This document shows positions 18,902 through 28,106 of a stretch of DNA of 35,277 nucleotides, piece after piece. The notes beneath the pieces are model-generated. The model ran no database searches and had not been told where the DNA came from. It saw only the letters and a list, made by a program, of their open reading frames with translations. Within the stretch, counting starts at the first letter, position 1, and every line of letters begins with the position of its first letter. Source of the DNA: Candidatus Nomurabacteria bacterium (GTDB taxonomy: Bacteria; Patescibacteriota; Minisyncoccia; Phycocordibacterales; UBA9973); contig JAHFNJ010000010.1 of the NCBI GenBank assembly GCA_023267375.1, forward strand, positions 1-35,277. Reading direction: 5' to 3'. The translations under genes and the position numbers were made by a program.

Positions 18902-18938
18902 AAAATAATTTTACCTCTAACTGATAAGTGAAACGTGC

Positions 18939-20426
18939 CTAAATCATAGCATCCTTTCGGGGCCTCATCCATATCCACCAACCATAGAATGCGTATATGA
19001 GAATAACGAAACTAACCGGGAACAGCCCGGTCGTCACCGCCGCAAATGGTAGCTCTGAAAAAAGTTTGATAACCCATAGTTCATAGTGAAGCATCGCGTA
19101 TGAAATGATTCCAAATGGCAATGCAAAAATGTGTGAAACGAAACTAGTCCCTGCAGCGAGAAAACCGAAGAGCATGGTATATGGGATAAGTGGCAGGACG
19201 AGTAGGTTTGCTGGCAGCGCCACGATAGAAAGAATTCCCATTTTGTAGAGAATAAACGGCAGTACGAAAATATTTGTCGCCACCGTCGCGCTCACCACTT
19301 CGCGCAATCCAAATTTTTCAGTGACAAAATAAAACCATGGTTTCACTTTCGGCGTGAGGTAGATCAAACCGATCGTTGCCAAGAATGAAAGCTGGAACGA
19401 AACATCGTAGCAGAGTATCCATGGATTACTAGCGACCATCACGAATCCAGCAATGAGCAGCGCGCGACCGATATTAAAATTTCTTCCAAGCGCACGGGCA
19501 ATGAGTGCCAATATCGCCATCAACGATGCCCGCACAACCGTCGATCCGGCGCCCGTCATAATGGCAAATAAAATTATGCCCCCGATACCAAAATAAATCG
19601 AAACTGTTTTTGCCATCACCGTTCCCAATGCTCGCATCACCGCTTCGGCCACAATGGTAACGTTGTAACCAGAAAGCGCCACGATATGGATTGTGCCAGT
19701 ACGAATAAAATCTTGCCGCAACTCTTGGCCAAGTGATTGCTTAGTTCCCAAGATAAGTCCACCCATGAGCGCTGACTCAGGCTCAGGAATTTCCCGGTTT
19801 ATTTTTGAAAGAACAGACTCTTTCCAAGTAAACAACTTCCGCCGCACAGCACTACCATTTCCTTCCGAGATCTTTTCAATACTGCCAGCATTCATGAGGT
19901 AAAAAATACCGTCCTTACGTAAATACGAAATATAGTCGAACATGCGACCACTCTCGCTTGGATTGCCTTCGGCATCACTTGCGATAAAATTCTCTGGTTT
20001 CATTAGTCTTCCAGAAAATTTTATTTCATCACCGTAGTAGAACACTGGATACGAGTCGACCGTCACGAGTATTTTTGCGCCATTCACTTCGACCGTAAGT
20101 TTCGTATTTTTCTCTCGAACATCCGGCTCATCAACAACAACCCCAACAAGAGAAACAGTCTGGCCAACCTGGGCATTCAATAAAGTGTCCCCCGTATTTC
20201 GTGCAGCAATTTCAAAACGAAACATCCCCAAGGATGCCGACACAAAGAAAATCGGAATATAGACGAACAGCACAGCTTTTTTGGAAAGAGTAAGAGAATA
20301 TAAAAAAATACAGACAGCTATGAGTATACAAAGATATATGGGAGATGTTCCATTACCTGAAAGTGACTGTAGTAAGACGCCCCCAATAAATCCAAAGGCA
20401 ACACTATAAAAAATACCGTCGCGCAT
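18939..20426 (-). CDS. comEC: ComEC/Rec2-family competence membrane protein (N-terminal and channel domains only)
   Basis: GTIHIVALSGYNVTIVAEAVM competence motif, LMGGLILGTKQSLGQELRQDFIRTG, many TM helices; ends before any MBL domain. Confidence 0.9.
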   Translation of the reverse strand: MRDGIFYSVAFGFIGGVLLQSLSGNGTSPIYLCILIAVCIFLYSLTLSKKAVLFVYIPIFFVSASLGMFRFEIAARNTGDTLLNAQVGQTVSLVGVVVDEPDVREKNTKLTVEVNGAKILVTVDSYPVFYYGDEIKFSGRLMKPENFIASDAEGNPSESGRMFDYISYLRKDGIFYLMNAGSIEKISEGNGSAVRRKLFTWKESVLSKINREIPEPESALMGGLILGTKQSLGQELRQDFIRTGTIHIVALSGYNVTIVAEAVMRALGTVMAKTVSIYFGIGGIILFAIMTGAGSTVVRASLMAILALIARALGRNFNIGRALLIAGFVMVASNPWILCYDVSFQLSFLATIGLIYLTPKVKPWFYFVTEKFGLREVVSATVATNIFVLPFILYKMGILSIVALPANLLVLPLIPYTMLFGFLAAGTSFVSHIFALPFGIISYAMLHYELWVIKLFSELPFAAVTTGLFPVSFVILIYAFYGWWIWMRPRKDAMI

Positions 20427-20440
20427 TACTCATAATTCTA

Positions 20441-20475
20441 ATAAAAAATCCTCCCCGAAGGAAGGACTTTTTTAA
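20441..20475 (-). terminator. Terminator downstream of the Nudix gene
   Basis: aaaaaatcctccccgaaggaaggactttttta. Confidence 0.7.
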
Positions 20476-20489
20476 TCTGTGACAGTAGC

Positions 20490-20897
20490 CTACGAATATA
20501 TTTTTTTTAAAAGATCTCTGAAAATTTCTTTTTCTTCATTTGTAATCTCATCAGAGCTTTCTATTTCGGCAAGATTGAGGAATCCGCCATCCTTGCCTTC
20601 GTGAATGACTACATTCTTGAGAAAATCGAGAGGAACCTTTTGGGCGTATACTTTTTTTATGGAATATGGATCAGCATACACTCCCAGAAAAAAATAATCC
20701 TCAAGCTTGAAGCCTTCGAGCTCCTCACCGACTTCCCGGAGAAGAGCAGCCCCATCATCTTCATCGCCCTCTTTTTCGCCACCCCAGAGCCCTAAAAGGT
20801 TTGGGCGGGTTTCGGCATGTTCGTCTCTGCGCTGTAGTGAAAAGCGCGTAATTCCTCCTGTTCGGCTGAACGGTACTATATTTACGATATTTTTCAT
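20490..20897 (-). CDS. Nudix hydrolase
   Basis: Nudix box GGEKEGDEDDGAALLREVGEEL. Confidence 0.85.
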   Translation of the reverse strand: MKNIVNIVPFSRTGGITRFSLQRRDEHAETRPNLLGLWGGEKEGDEDDGAALLREVGEELEGFKLEDYFFLGVYADPYSIKKVYAQKVPLDFLKNVVIHEGKDGGFLNLAEIESSDEITNEEKEIFRDLLKKIYS

Positions 20898-20946
20898 TTT
20901 GCTATGGTTTTCTTCGAACTATAGCAAAAAATAGACTCCTGGCAAA

Positions 20947-21513
20947 TTAATGCCCGTAGAGTGATTTTAAAATATTTTTAAAAATAATGAGACCATCATT
21001 TTTGTTCACTTCATGCTCAGGATGAAACTGTAGTCCAAAAATAGGGAGCGTCTTGTGCTTGATCATCTCAATGCCATGACGCGATTCAGCAAGTGGGGCT
21101 ACTATCGGAGGCAAGTCGCGAATAACAAAACGATGTGACTCAAACACGGTAAATTCTTTTCGTCCTTCAAAAATTGGGTCGGGCAACACTACGCGTATTT
21201 TTGTTAAACCCTCATGGCGCAGCTCCATTTTCTCAACGGTCCCACCAAACGCTCGAGCAATAATCTGACAACCATAACAGATACCGATAATCGGCGCCGT
21301 AGCATGGCGAACGAGATCAATCTCGCTGAACAACCGCTTCTCATTTCCATTGATTGGGAAAAATGCAGTTGCTCCGGAAATAATAATAAGATCGAAGCTA
21401 GTTGCATCTTCTGGTGAAAGGGCATCCCATTCCTTCACCACAATTTCTCCGTCTAGGATTTTCTCGACTTCACTAAGCAGTTTTGAGTGGTTATCAATGA
21501 GAAGTGTACGCAT
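20947..21513 (-). CDS. Class I glutamine amidotransferase (GMP-synthase glutaminase-like)
   Basis: PIIGICYGCQIIARAFGG (nucleophile Cys) and FGLQFHPEHE. Confidence 0.9.
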   Translation of the reverse strand: MRTLLIDNHSKLLSEVEKILDGEIVVKEWDALSPEDATSFDLIIISGATAFFPINGNEKRLFSEIDLVRHATAPIIGICYGCQIIARAFGGTVEKMELRHEGLTKIRVVLPDPIFEGRKEFTVFESHRFVIRDLPPIVAPLAESRHGIEMIKHKTLPIFGLQFHPEHEVNKNDGLIIFKNILKSLYGH

Positions 21514-21538
21514 GGGGAAATGACGAATTACTAATTTC

Positions 21539-21613
21539 TAATGACTAATAAAACTAAATGAGGGGATTCGTTTTGAAATTTGTTAGACATTGGTAATTAG
21601 ATATTAGTCATTA
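21539..21613. repeat. AT-rich inverted repeat between GATase and rnhA
   Basis: taatgactaata (21539-21550) and tattagtcatta (21602-21613) are exact reverse complements; flanking aattactaat / attggtaatt also nearly complementary. Confidence 0.7.
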
Positions 21614-21624
21614 AAAATTCTCGC

Positions 21625-22407
21625 TTATTCAACCAAGGATTCAAGCGAGAATTTTGCTATAAGATCCTGCTCTTCTTCTTTCGTCATCGCTTTTTGGTAT
21701 TTAGCGCCTTTTACTCCCTTCACCCGTTTCTCGCAAACCGCCCACGTCTTATCAAGGTGCAATTCCCCATTCACCATTGATACATATGAATATGCTACTC
21801 CTTTTGTCTTTTTTGCTTTTGTTGCACTCGTTGTCTTCTTTTTTGTAGTTTTTGGAGTCATATCTTTTAGTTCTGCGCCTAACATTTTTTCATAATCTGC
21901 AACGGTTCCGGAAAAAAGAAGGATTGATGTTTGGTCAGCGAACGATGTGGCGATAATGTCCGCACGCTCATTCCCCAGTACCCCCGCATGTCCAGACACT
22001 TTTTTCCATACGAGCCCTCCGCGCATTTCACGATCACGAGAGAGTTCAAGTAGCGGCTGCCACAGATCTTGATTGAGTACTCCCTCATTCTGTCCGGTCA
22101 TCCAATTATTTTTCTCCCATGTTTTTACCCAACGAGTAATTCCATTTAGGACATATGTCGAGTCGCTATGAATCACCGTTTCAAATAGTTCTTTATGCTC
22201 TGCCGCAATCGATATCTTACGGACCATGAGAAGCGCTTCGATGGCAGCTTTGAGTTCCATTCGATTATTAGTCGTGTGTTCTTCGTGTCCTCCTATTTCA
22301 GTGATCTGCCCATTCTTTTCATCAAGCAAAATCGCTCCATACCCACCCGGGCCCGGATTGCCACGAGATGACCCGTCAGTAAAAATTACGAATCTATTAG
22401 TATCCAT
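21625..22407 (-). CDS. rnhA: Ribonuclease HI with a C-terminal viroplasmin / hybrid-binding-like domain
   Basis: FTDGSSRGNPGPGGYGAIL, NNRMELKAAIEAL, IHSDSTYVLNGI, GHAGVLGNERAD; C-terminal TWAVCEKRVKGVKGAKYQKAMTKEEE resembles Cauli_VI/HBD. Confidence 0.92.
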   Translation of the reverse strand: MDTNRFVIFTDGSSRGNPGPGGYGAILLDEKNGQITEIGGHEEHTTNNRMELKAAIEALLMVRKISIAAEHKELFETVIHSDSTYVLNGITRWVKTWEKNNWMTGQNEGVLNQDLWQPLLELSRDREMRGGLVWKKVSGHAGVLGNERADIIATSFADQTSILLFSGTVADYEKMLGAELKDMTPKTTKKKTTSATKAKKTKGVAYSYVSMVNGELHLDKTWAVCEKRVKGVKGAKYQKAMTKEEEQDLIAKFSLESLVE

Positions 22408-22448
22408 AGTATAAGTATAGCAAAAAATACACTGCGATACGTTAGAAC

Positions 22449-24152
22449 TTACACAACATCGACAATTCGCAGTCGAAGTTCGGTTCGTCCAGCAAAACGA
22501 GAAAGATCGAATGAGGCAATAAGATTTATTCTCTTTCCTTTTTCTACAGGAACCTTAAACGACTCGTGTGTATTGAAAAAAGAAATTGCTTTCACGCGCT
22601 TTCCAGTTTCAGATAAAACAGACAGTTCGAGATGATTCTTTTCTTTCCCGAATAATTTTACTTCGGCAAGTTCAACACCCTCAAACAGAAAGACTGGTTT
22701 TGGATTACCACAGCCAAACGGTGCCATCTGCTCTATTTGTTTATACGACTGCATCGTCACAGCATCAAGAGACAGCTTCATATCGATATCTTTCTTAACG
22801 GCTACACGCGAATCGTTTTTCGCTTTCCCATATGCTTGCGAGAGCTCTTCTTCGAGAAAATGTACTTTCTCATTGCTAACAGAAAATCCACCAGCAAGTT
22901 CGTGTCCGCCAAAATCAAGAAATGTTTCCTTGGTCGCAGTCTGCATGAGCGTAACAACATTCACACTACCATCCGACCGACACGAGCCTTTGATGATTTC
23001 AGACCCCTCCATCCCCCAGACAAAAGCAGGCTTGCTATACGTCTCGGTAATTTTCCCAGCGACGAGCCCAAGCACTCCCACGCGCCATTTTGGATTACCA
23101 ATAATAATCACTTCTTTCTCTTCGCGCTGTTCTAGGATTTTATGCACCTCCTTCATGATGAGTGCAACATTTGTCTTCCGTTCATCGTTGATTTTTGAGA
23201 GATGGAGAGCTAACGCTCCAGCCTCCGCATCATCCGTACTTCGCAAAAGTTCAAAAGCGCGCATTGGTGAATCCATACGCGATGCGGCATTCAAACGGGG
23301 AGTTACCATAAAAGTAAGATCATCTTCGACTAAATATCGTGCATCAATATTCAATTTTGCGAGCAATTTCTGAAGACCTGGCCTGCGGTTTTTCTGCAAG
23401 ACCTTAAGCCCATAGTAAGCGATAACACGATTTTCATTTACGAGTGGCACCATGTCCGAAAGTGTTGCAAGGCCAGCCATATCGAGCAACCATTTTTCAT
23501 AACCTTCAGAGATTTTCCAATACTCGCCATATTTTTTTATAAGTGCTTGTACTAATTTGAAAACCACACCTGCACCACAGAGCATTGGATCGGGATATGC
23601 GCCAAGCTTGGGATTCACGAGCGCATACGCGCGAGGCAATTCTTCTTTAGGTAAATGGTGGTCAGTCACAATGACATCAATCCCTTTTGCCTGTGCATTC
23701 GCCACTTCCGCAATATCACTAGTACCTAAGTCGATAGTAATTACCAGTTTTGCATTTTGTTTCAAAAATATATCGATAGCCTCGTGGTTCAACCCATACC
23801 CTTCTTCATGACGATCAGGAATATAGTTTTCAAAATTCTCATAGCCGATCTTTTTAAAAAAATCGTGAAGAATAACTCCGCCAGGAATACCATCACAGTC
23901 GTAGTCGCTATAGATAATTATTTTCTCTTTTGCTTCAGTCGCCTCAAAAATACGAACGCAGGCCTTCTCCATATCATGCATCAAAAAAGGGTCATACATG
24001 TGTGCTTCGTATGATGGATTGAGAAACTGCTCGGCAGATTCATTTGAAACAATGCCACGATTATGGAGTAATGTTTGCAGAAGTTCAGGGTACTGTTTCA
24101 AGCTCTCTGAAATAGCAAGAGGTACAGATGATGCAGTGAGGTACTTGTCCAT
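22449..24152 (-). CDS. recJ: Single-stranded-DNA-specific exonuclease RecJ
   Basis: YSDYDCDGIPGGVILHDFF, VITIDLGTSDIAEV, VTDHHLP, FGGHELAGGFSV, MAPFGCGNPKPVFLF. Confidence 0.95.
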   Translation of the reverse strand: MDKYLTASSVPLAISESLKQYPELLQTLLHNRGIVSNESAEQFLNPSYEAHMYDPFLMHDMEKACVRIFEATEAKEKIIIYSDYDCDGIPGGVILHDFFKKIGYENFENYIPDRHEEGYGLNHEAIDIFLKQNAKLVITIDLGTSDIAEVANAQAKGIDVIVTDHHLPKEELPRAYALVNPKLGAYPDPMLCGAGVVFKLVQALIKKYGEYWKISEGYEKWLLDMAGLATLSDMVPLVNENRVIAYYGLKVLQKNRRPGLQKLLAKLNIDARYLVEDDLTFMVTPRLNAASRMDSPMRAFELLRSTDDAEAGALALHLSKINDERKTNVALIMKEVHKILEQREEKEVIIIGNPKWRVGVLGLVAGKITETYSKPAFVWGMEGSEIIKGSCRSDGSVNVVTLMQTATKETFLDFGGHELAGGFSVSNEKVHFLEEELSQAYGKAKNDSRVAVKKDIDMKLSLDAVTMQSYKQIEQMAPFGCGNPKPVFLFEGVELAEVKLFGKEKNHLELSVLSETGKRVKAISFFNTHESFKVPVEKGKRINLIASFDLSRFAGRTELRLRIVDVV

Positions 24153-24287
24153 CCGGTAGTGAAAAATGGCGTTATTAGTTCGCGCCGAATTTTATTAGCT
24201 GGTAATAAGTAAACATAGAATTGCTTATGGATTTCAGTTCCTAATGCTCCGACCCCCGTCGGAGCGACGCCATTTTCTACTACCGGA
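24152..24287. mobile_element. MITE-like 136-bp element with terminal inverted repeats, flanked by TCCA
   Basis: Left TIR TCCGGTAGTGAAAAATGGCG (24152-24171); right TIR reverse complement TCCGGTAGTAGAAAATGGCG (24268-24287), 18/20 identical; tcca at 24148-24151 and 24288-24291; internal perfect 8-bp stem gctccgac/gtcggagc at 24246-24265. Confidence 0.75.
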
Positions 24288-24321
24288 TCCATGCCGTCAT
24301 TTTAGCATACCTACTCTATGA

Positions 24322-24327
24322 TATAAT
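24322..24327 (+). promoter_or_regulatory. -10 element (TATAAT) 6 nt before the HIT start codon
   Basis: atataattcacgtATG; no convincing -35 recognised. Confidence 0.45.
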
Positions 24328-24333
24328 TCACGT

Positions 24334-24693
24334 ATGGATAACTGTATTTTCTGTAAAATAGTGCAAAAAGAAATTCCGGCCAATATTGTCTACGAAGACG
24401 ATAGTTATATGGCCTTTTTGGACATTCACCCTCAATCACCAGGACACGTACAAGTCATACCCAAAACGCATACTCGATGGGCATGGCAGGTACCAAATGC
24501 AGGGGCATATTTCGAAGTGGCTAAAAAAATAGCTTTGGCACAACAGAAGGCTTTCAACACTGAAATCATCTGGAGCAAGATCATGGGCGACGAAGTTCCT
24601 CATGCTCATATCTGGGTGTTCCCCCATCCTGACACTCCTGGAGATAAAAATGATTTTGCTGGGAATGCAGAGAAGATAAAAGAAAACTTGTAA
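24334..24693 (+). CDS. HIT family (histidine triad) protein
   Basis: [46 protein letters not shown]...[10 protein letters not shown]. Confidence 0.93.
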   Translation: MDNCIFCKIVQKEIPANIVYEDDSYMAFLDIHPQSPGHVQVIPKTHTRWAWQVPNAGAYFEVAKKIALAQQKAFNTEIIWSKIMGDEVPHAHIWVFPHPDTPGDKNDFAGNAEKIKENL

Positions 24694-24722
24694 TAAAAAT
24701 CCCGCCAAAGCGGGATTTTTAT
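24693..24722. terminator. Bidirectional terminator between the HIT gene and pgk
   Basis: aataaaaatcccgccaaagcgggatttttatt. Confidence 0.85.
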
Positions 24723-25795
24723 TACTTATCGAGTGCTTTAATTCCTGGCAAAGTTCCTTTCGTGAGGAAGTCGAGCGTTGCTCCACCACCAGTGGAGACA
24801 AACGTGAACTGTTTCTCCATCTTTGGGGAGATAAGAGCGGCAGTATCTCCACCACCAATGATTGTCTCAGCTTTTGCTCGTGCTAGAGCAGAGAGGAGTG
24901 TTTTTGTCGCTTTGGTAAAACCTTTTTCATAAAAACCGAGCGGGCCATTCCAGACAATTGTTTTTGCTTTTTGAATGATAGGGAGTAATGCTTTGACTGC
25001 ATCAGGGCCGACATCGACAATCATTTCATTGTCCATCACGAAATCGCACGGGATAATTAACTTTTTATTCTTCAACAATTTTTCGATACCAAAATTGCCA
25101 TCGTCAACCAAAGACTTCTTTACATCAAATCCTTCTGCTTTGAAAAAATTGTTTGCAAGTGCGCCTCCAATAAAAACGTGGTCCGCGATTTTTAAATATT
25201 TATTAAGGAGCGGCATTTTGGTATCAAATTTCGCACCGCCCAAAATAAACAAGAATGGGTGCTTCGGATGCAAACATTTCGAAAGCTGCTTAATTTCTTC
25301 CACGAGCTGCAGTCCCGCATATGATGGTAAATACTTTGGAACGAGAACAATCGATGCCTGCGCACGATGCGAAACCGGAAACGCTTCATTTACATAGATA
25401 TCAGCCAGTTTTGCCAATTTTTTTGCAAACACAACATCGTTTTCTTTTTCACCTCTTTCCATGCGTAGATTTTCAAGCAAGACAACATCGCCGGGCTTCA
25501 TATCGCCCACGGCTTTTTCTGTCTTACTACCAAATACTTCTGGCACAAAAATATTCTTCACCTGTTTTGCTAATACCTTGTGTACCGGAGCCAGACTCTG
25601 ACTGCCATCCTTCCCCGCGTGAGAAACAATGATAATTTTTGCTTTCTTTGATTGTAAGTACTTGATAGTCGGAAGTGCTTTTATAATACGGAAGGCATCT
25701 ACAACCTTTCCGTTTTGAATCGGTACGTTAAAATCAGCACGGAGCAACACCGTCTTCCCTTTTACATTTTTGAGTTCGCGAATGCTTTTAATCAT
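24722..25795 (-). CDS. pgk: Phosphoglycerate kinase
   Basis: LLRADFNVPIQNGKVVDAFRI, NEAFPVSHRAQAS, ILGGAKFDTKMPLL, GPLGFYEKGF, GGGDTAALI, STGGGATLDFL. Confidence 0.97.
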   Translation of the reverse strand: MIKSIRELKNVKGKTVLLRADFNVPIQNGKVVDAFRIIKALPTIKYLQSKKAKIIIVSHAGKDGSQSLAPVHKVLAKQVKNIFVPEVFGSKTEKAVGDMKPGDVVLLENLRMERGEKENDVVFAKKLAKLADIYVNEAFPVSHRAQASIVLVPKYLPSYAGLQLVEEIKQLSKCLHPKHPFLFILGGAKFDTKMPLLNKYLKIADHVFIGGALANNFFKAEGFDVKKSLVDDGNFGIEKLLKNKKLIIPCDFVMDNEMIVDVGPDAVKALLPIIQKAKTIVWNGPLGFYEKGFTKATKTLLSALARAKAETIIGGGDTAALISPKMEKQFTFVSTGGGATLDFLTKGTLPGIKALDK

Positions 25796-26553
25796 ACTCG
25801 TTTTGCAATCGCAATTATTTCAGTAAAGTTTTCAGGATTCAAACTATCACGACCGACCAAGAGTCCATCAACACCGCCTTTTGAAAGAAATGCTTCCGCA
25901 TTATTGACCGTTGCTGATCCTCCATAGAGAATGCGTGTTTTCTTATGCGCATCGCCAGACAAATCGGAGAGAATTTTTTTGATGAAAATCGCCATCTCTT
26001 CCGATTCCTCAGGTGTCGCTTCGCGAATCGCGTTCTTGCCGATTGCCCATACTGGCTCATACGCGATCACTACTTTGGGAATCCATGTTTTCGGAATAAG
26101 AGAAAGTGATTCAGTCAGCTGTTTCTTCAAAAATGCATGGTACTCACCACTGTCATCCCGAGTTGCTTCGCCAATACAAAGAATTGGGGTGATGCCGAAC
26201 GAAAGTGCTGCTTTTACTTTCTGCGCCACGATTTCATTTGTTTCTCCACGAGCACGTCGTTCAGAATGTCCGACAATCACGAACGAAACTCCAGCATCAT
26301 CGAGCATGCTTGCTGAAATTTCGCCAGTATAGGCACCCTCAGCTTCTTGAAATACATTCTGGGCTCCGAGTAAGACCTTTTTTGAAATAATTTTTGGAAT
26401 GAAAATGCTTGGAGGACAAATAACGACCTGCACTTTCGGAGATGCGATCTTTGTCACCTTTTTACTGATGAGCAAGAAGGTCGTCTGTGCTTTCGCCAAC
26501 GTCTTTGGATTCATTTTCCAATTACCAACAATGAGTTTTTTACTTTTTGACAT
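25792..26553 (-). CDS. tpiA: Triosephosphate isomerase; stop overlaps the pgk start (ATGA)
   Basis: VGNWKMNP, VGHSERR, VIAYEPVWAIG, ILYGGSATVNNA. Confidence 0.97.
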   Translation of the reverse strand: MSKSKKLIVGNWKMNPKTLAKAQTTFLLISKKVTKIASPKVQVVICPPSIFIPKIISKKVLLGAQNVFQEAEGAYTGEISASMLDDAGVSFVIVGHSERRARGETNEIVAQKVKAALSFGITPILCIGEATRDDSGEYHAFLKKQLTESLSLIPKTWIPKVVIAYEPVWAIGKNAIREATPEESEEMAIFIKKILSDLSGDAHKKTRILYGGSATVNNAEAFLSKGGVDGLLVGRDSLNPENFTEIIAIAKRV

Positions 26554-26585
26554 GGCGATATTGTACCATACCTATCGCCTCGTGA

Positions 26586-27989
26586 TTACTGCGTTTCCTC
26601 CCATTTAGAAATAACCCATGAAGCGCTAGGGCCACTCGTGAAATCGATATTAATAAGCCCTGAACCGTAAATAATTCCTACGTTTGTCCACAATCGTATA
26701 GTCTTAGCTTGGATTTCCTTTACCGTAGCATTGTTTGAAAAGAAGATACTTCCTTGTTGTGCATTTGCAACAACAATGTCTGCATTGTTGCAGATAGTAA
26801 TAGCATTCGTACCGCCACAAGCATTTCCATTAGCAGCACTATCATCAGCAGTACTTGTTGTGAGAATCATTATGAAACTTCCCGAATTCGCAGAATAATC
26901 AGTGAAGCTTGCGCCATTTGATACCTTAATACGCCCATCAGCAATAATAATACCGCTCTTCTTGGTTGTTCCCCCGTACACCGTCGCGTCGAGTTTTGTT
27001 GTTGAACCAGAGCTAAAAGTAATATTACCGGTCGCATAAATAGTGTTTGTAACAGTAAGCGTACTATTCACCGCGAGGTTTCCAATAATCTTAACCGGAC
27101 CCAATGATTTGGCGGATGAAACTGTATATGTACCACCTGAACAACCAGATGGAGTAGGGCTTACACCACAATCAATAACCGTAGTCGAAGCATCACTTTT
27201 CCAGTTCGTAATATCAGTATCCGAAATCGGCATCGCCAGTGGTGGGTAATCTGCGCTACCAGAGTGACAGTGCGAATTTGGACAACTCACTTCACTTGCC
27301 TTAGTGCCCGTGTACGTTGAAGAATAGTACGCATCACCCTTCACATCGGAGTTGGTAATCGAATGCGCATACGCACTACCAGCAGTACCCGATAAAGTAC
27401 AACTAGTGCCATTGCCAACTCCAATGCACATACCATCAATCGAACCCGTTGCTCCAGCAACAATGACTGTACCCGTAACATATGCTCCATTGGAACCGAC
27501 AATATTCCCGTTTGAATAGAGATCCCCTCGAAGATATGAATTGTTCTTAAAATTAATTCCCCCATCACCCGCGATTGTTCCGTAGTGAAACGTAACACCA
27601 TCGCCAGAATCAAGCGTCAGGCTCACTTTTCGCTGTCCACTAAACACATCACTTTGTGAAGTAATAACCTTCTGTGTACCAATACATGCGGTAGGACACA
27701 CACTAATAGTAGTGGTACTGCCATTTAAAGTAAGTGTTTTACCGTTCATAAGCGTAGGATCAAGACCATTTTGAATACGGTAATACGCTTCCTCAATACC
27801 AGATTCAGCTAAAAAATATGCTTGTTTGGAATTAAAAATATCGCCTGCCACACGAAATTCCCGTGCGACAGGATTGGCAAAACCAACAACGAGCGCAAGC
27901 GAGATAATGAGAAAGAACATCACGGAAATGAGCATTGCCTGACCATCTTGCCGTGTGTGTCTTTTTGTTTTTGTGAAAAATTGTTGCAT
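26586..27989 (-). CDS. PilX-like pilus assembly / minor pilin protein with a bactofilin-like repetitive region
   Basis: GQAMLISVMFFLIISLALVVGFANPVAREFRVAGDIFNSKQAYFLAESGIEEAYYRI; then INFKNNSYLRGDLYSNGNIVGSNGAYVTGTVIV. Confidence 0.82.
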   Translation of the reverse strand: MQQFFTKTKRHTRQDGQAMLISVMFFLIISLALVVGFANPVAREFRVAGDIFNSKQAYFLAESGIEEAYYRIQNGLDPTLMNGKTLTLNGSTTTISVCPTACIGTQKVITSQSDVFSGQRKVSLTLDSGDGVTFHYGTIAGDGGINFKNNSYLRGDLYSNGNIVGSNGAYVTGTVIVAGATGSIDGMCIGVGNGTSCTLSGTAGSAYAHSITNSDVKGDAYYSSTYTGTKASEVSCPNSHCHSGSADYPPLAMPISDTDITNWKSDASTTVIDCGVSPTPSGCSGGTYTVSSAKSLGPVKIIGNLAVNSTLTVTNTIYATGNITFSSGSTTKLDATVYGGTTKKSGIIIADGRIKVSNGASFTDYSANSGSFIMILTTSTADDSAANGNACGGTNAITICNNADIVVANAQQGSIFFSNNATVKEIQAKTIRLWTNVGIIYGSGLINIDFTSGPSASWVISKWEETQ

Positions 27990-28035
27990 TGGTTTATTGA
28001 AGTGAATGTGGCACAGAATATGAAAAGGTAAAATC

Positions 28036-28101
28036 TAAAAGTTAAAACGTGTTATTATTCTAATTTTTATATAAATTTTCACTTTGCATTTTTAACTTTT
28101 A
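28036..28101. repeat. AT-rich inverted repeat between the PilX-like and PilW-like genes
   Basis: taaaagttaaaa (28036-28047) and ttttaactttta (28090-28101) are exact reverse complements. Confidence 0.6.
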
Positions 28102-28106
28102 CTTTT

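Noticed and set aside
24098-24292. 64 aa minus ORF MDPVVENGVAPTGVG... overlapping the recJ start
   Set aside because: Reads through the MITE-like element in a different frame from recJ; best explained as a by-product of the duplicated ATGGA at the insertion edge.
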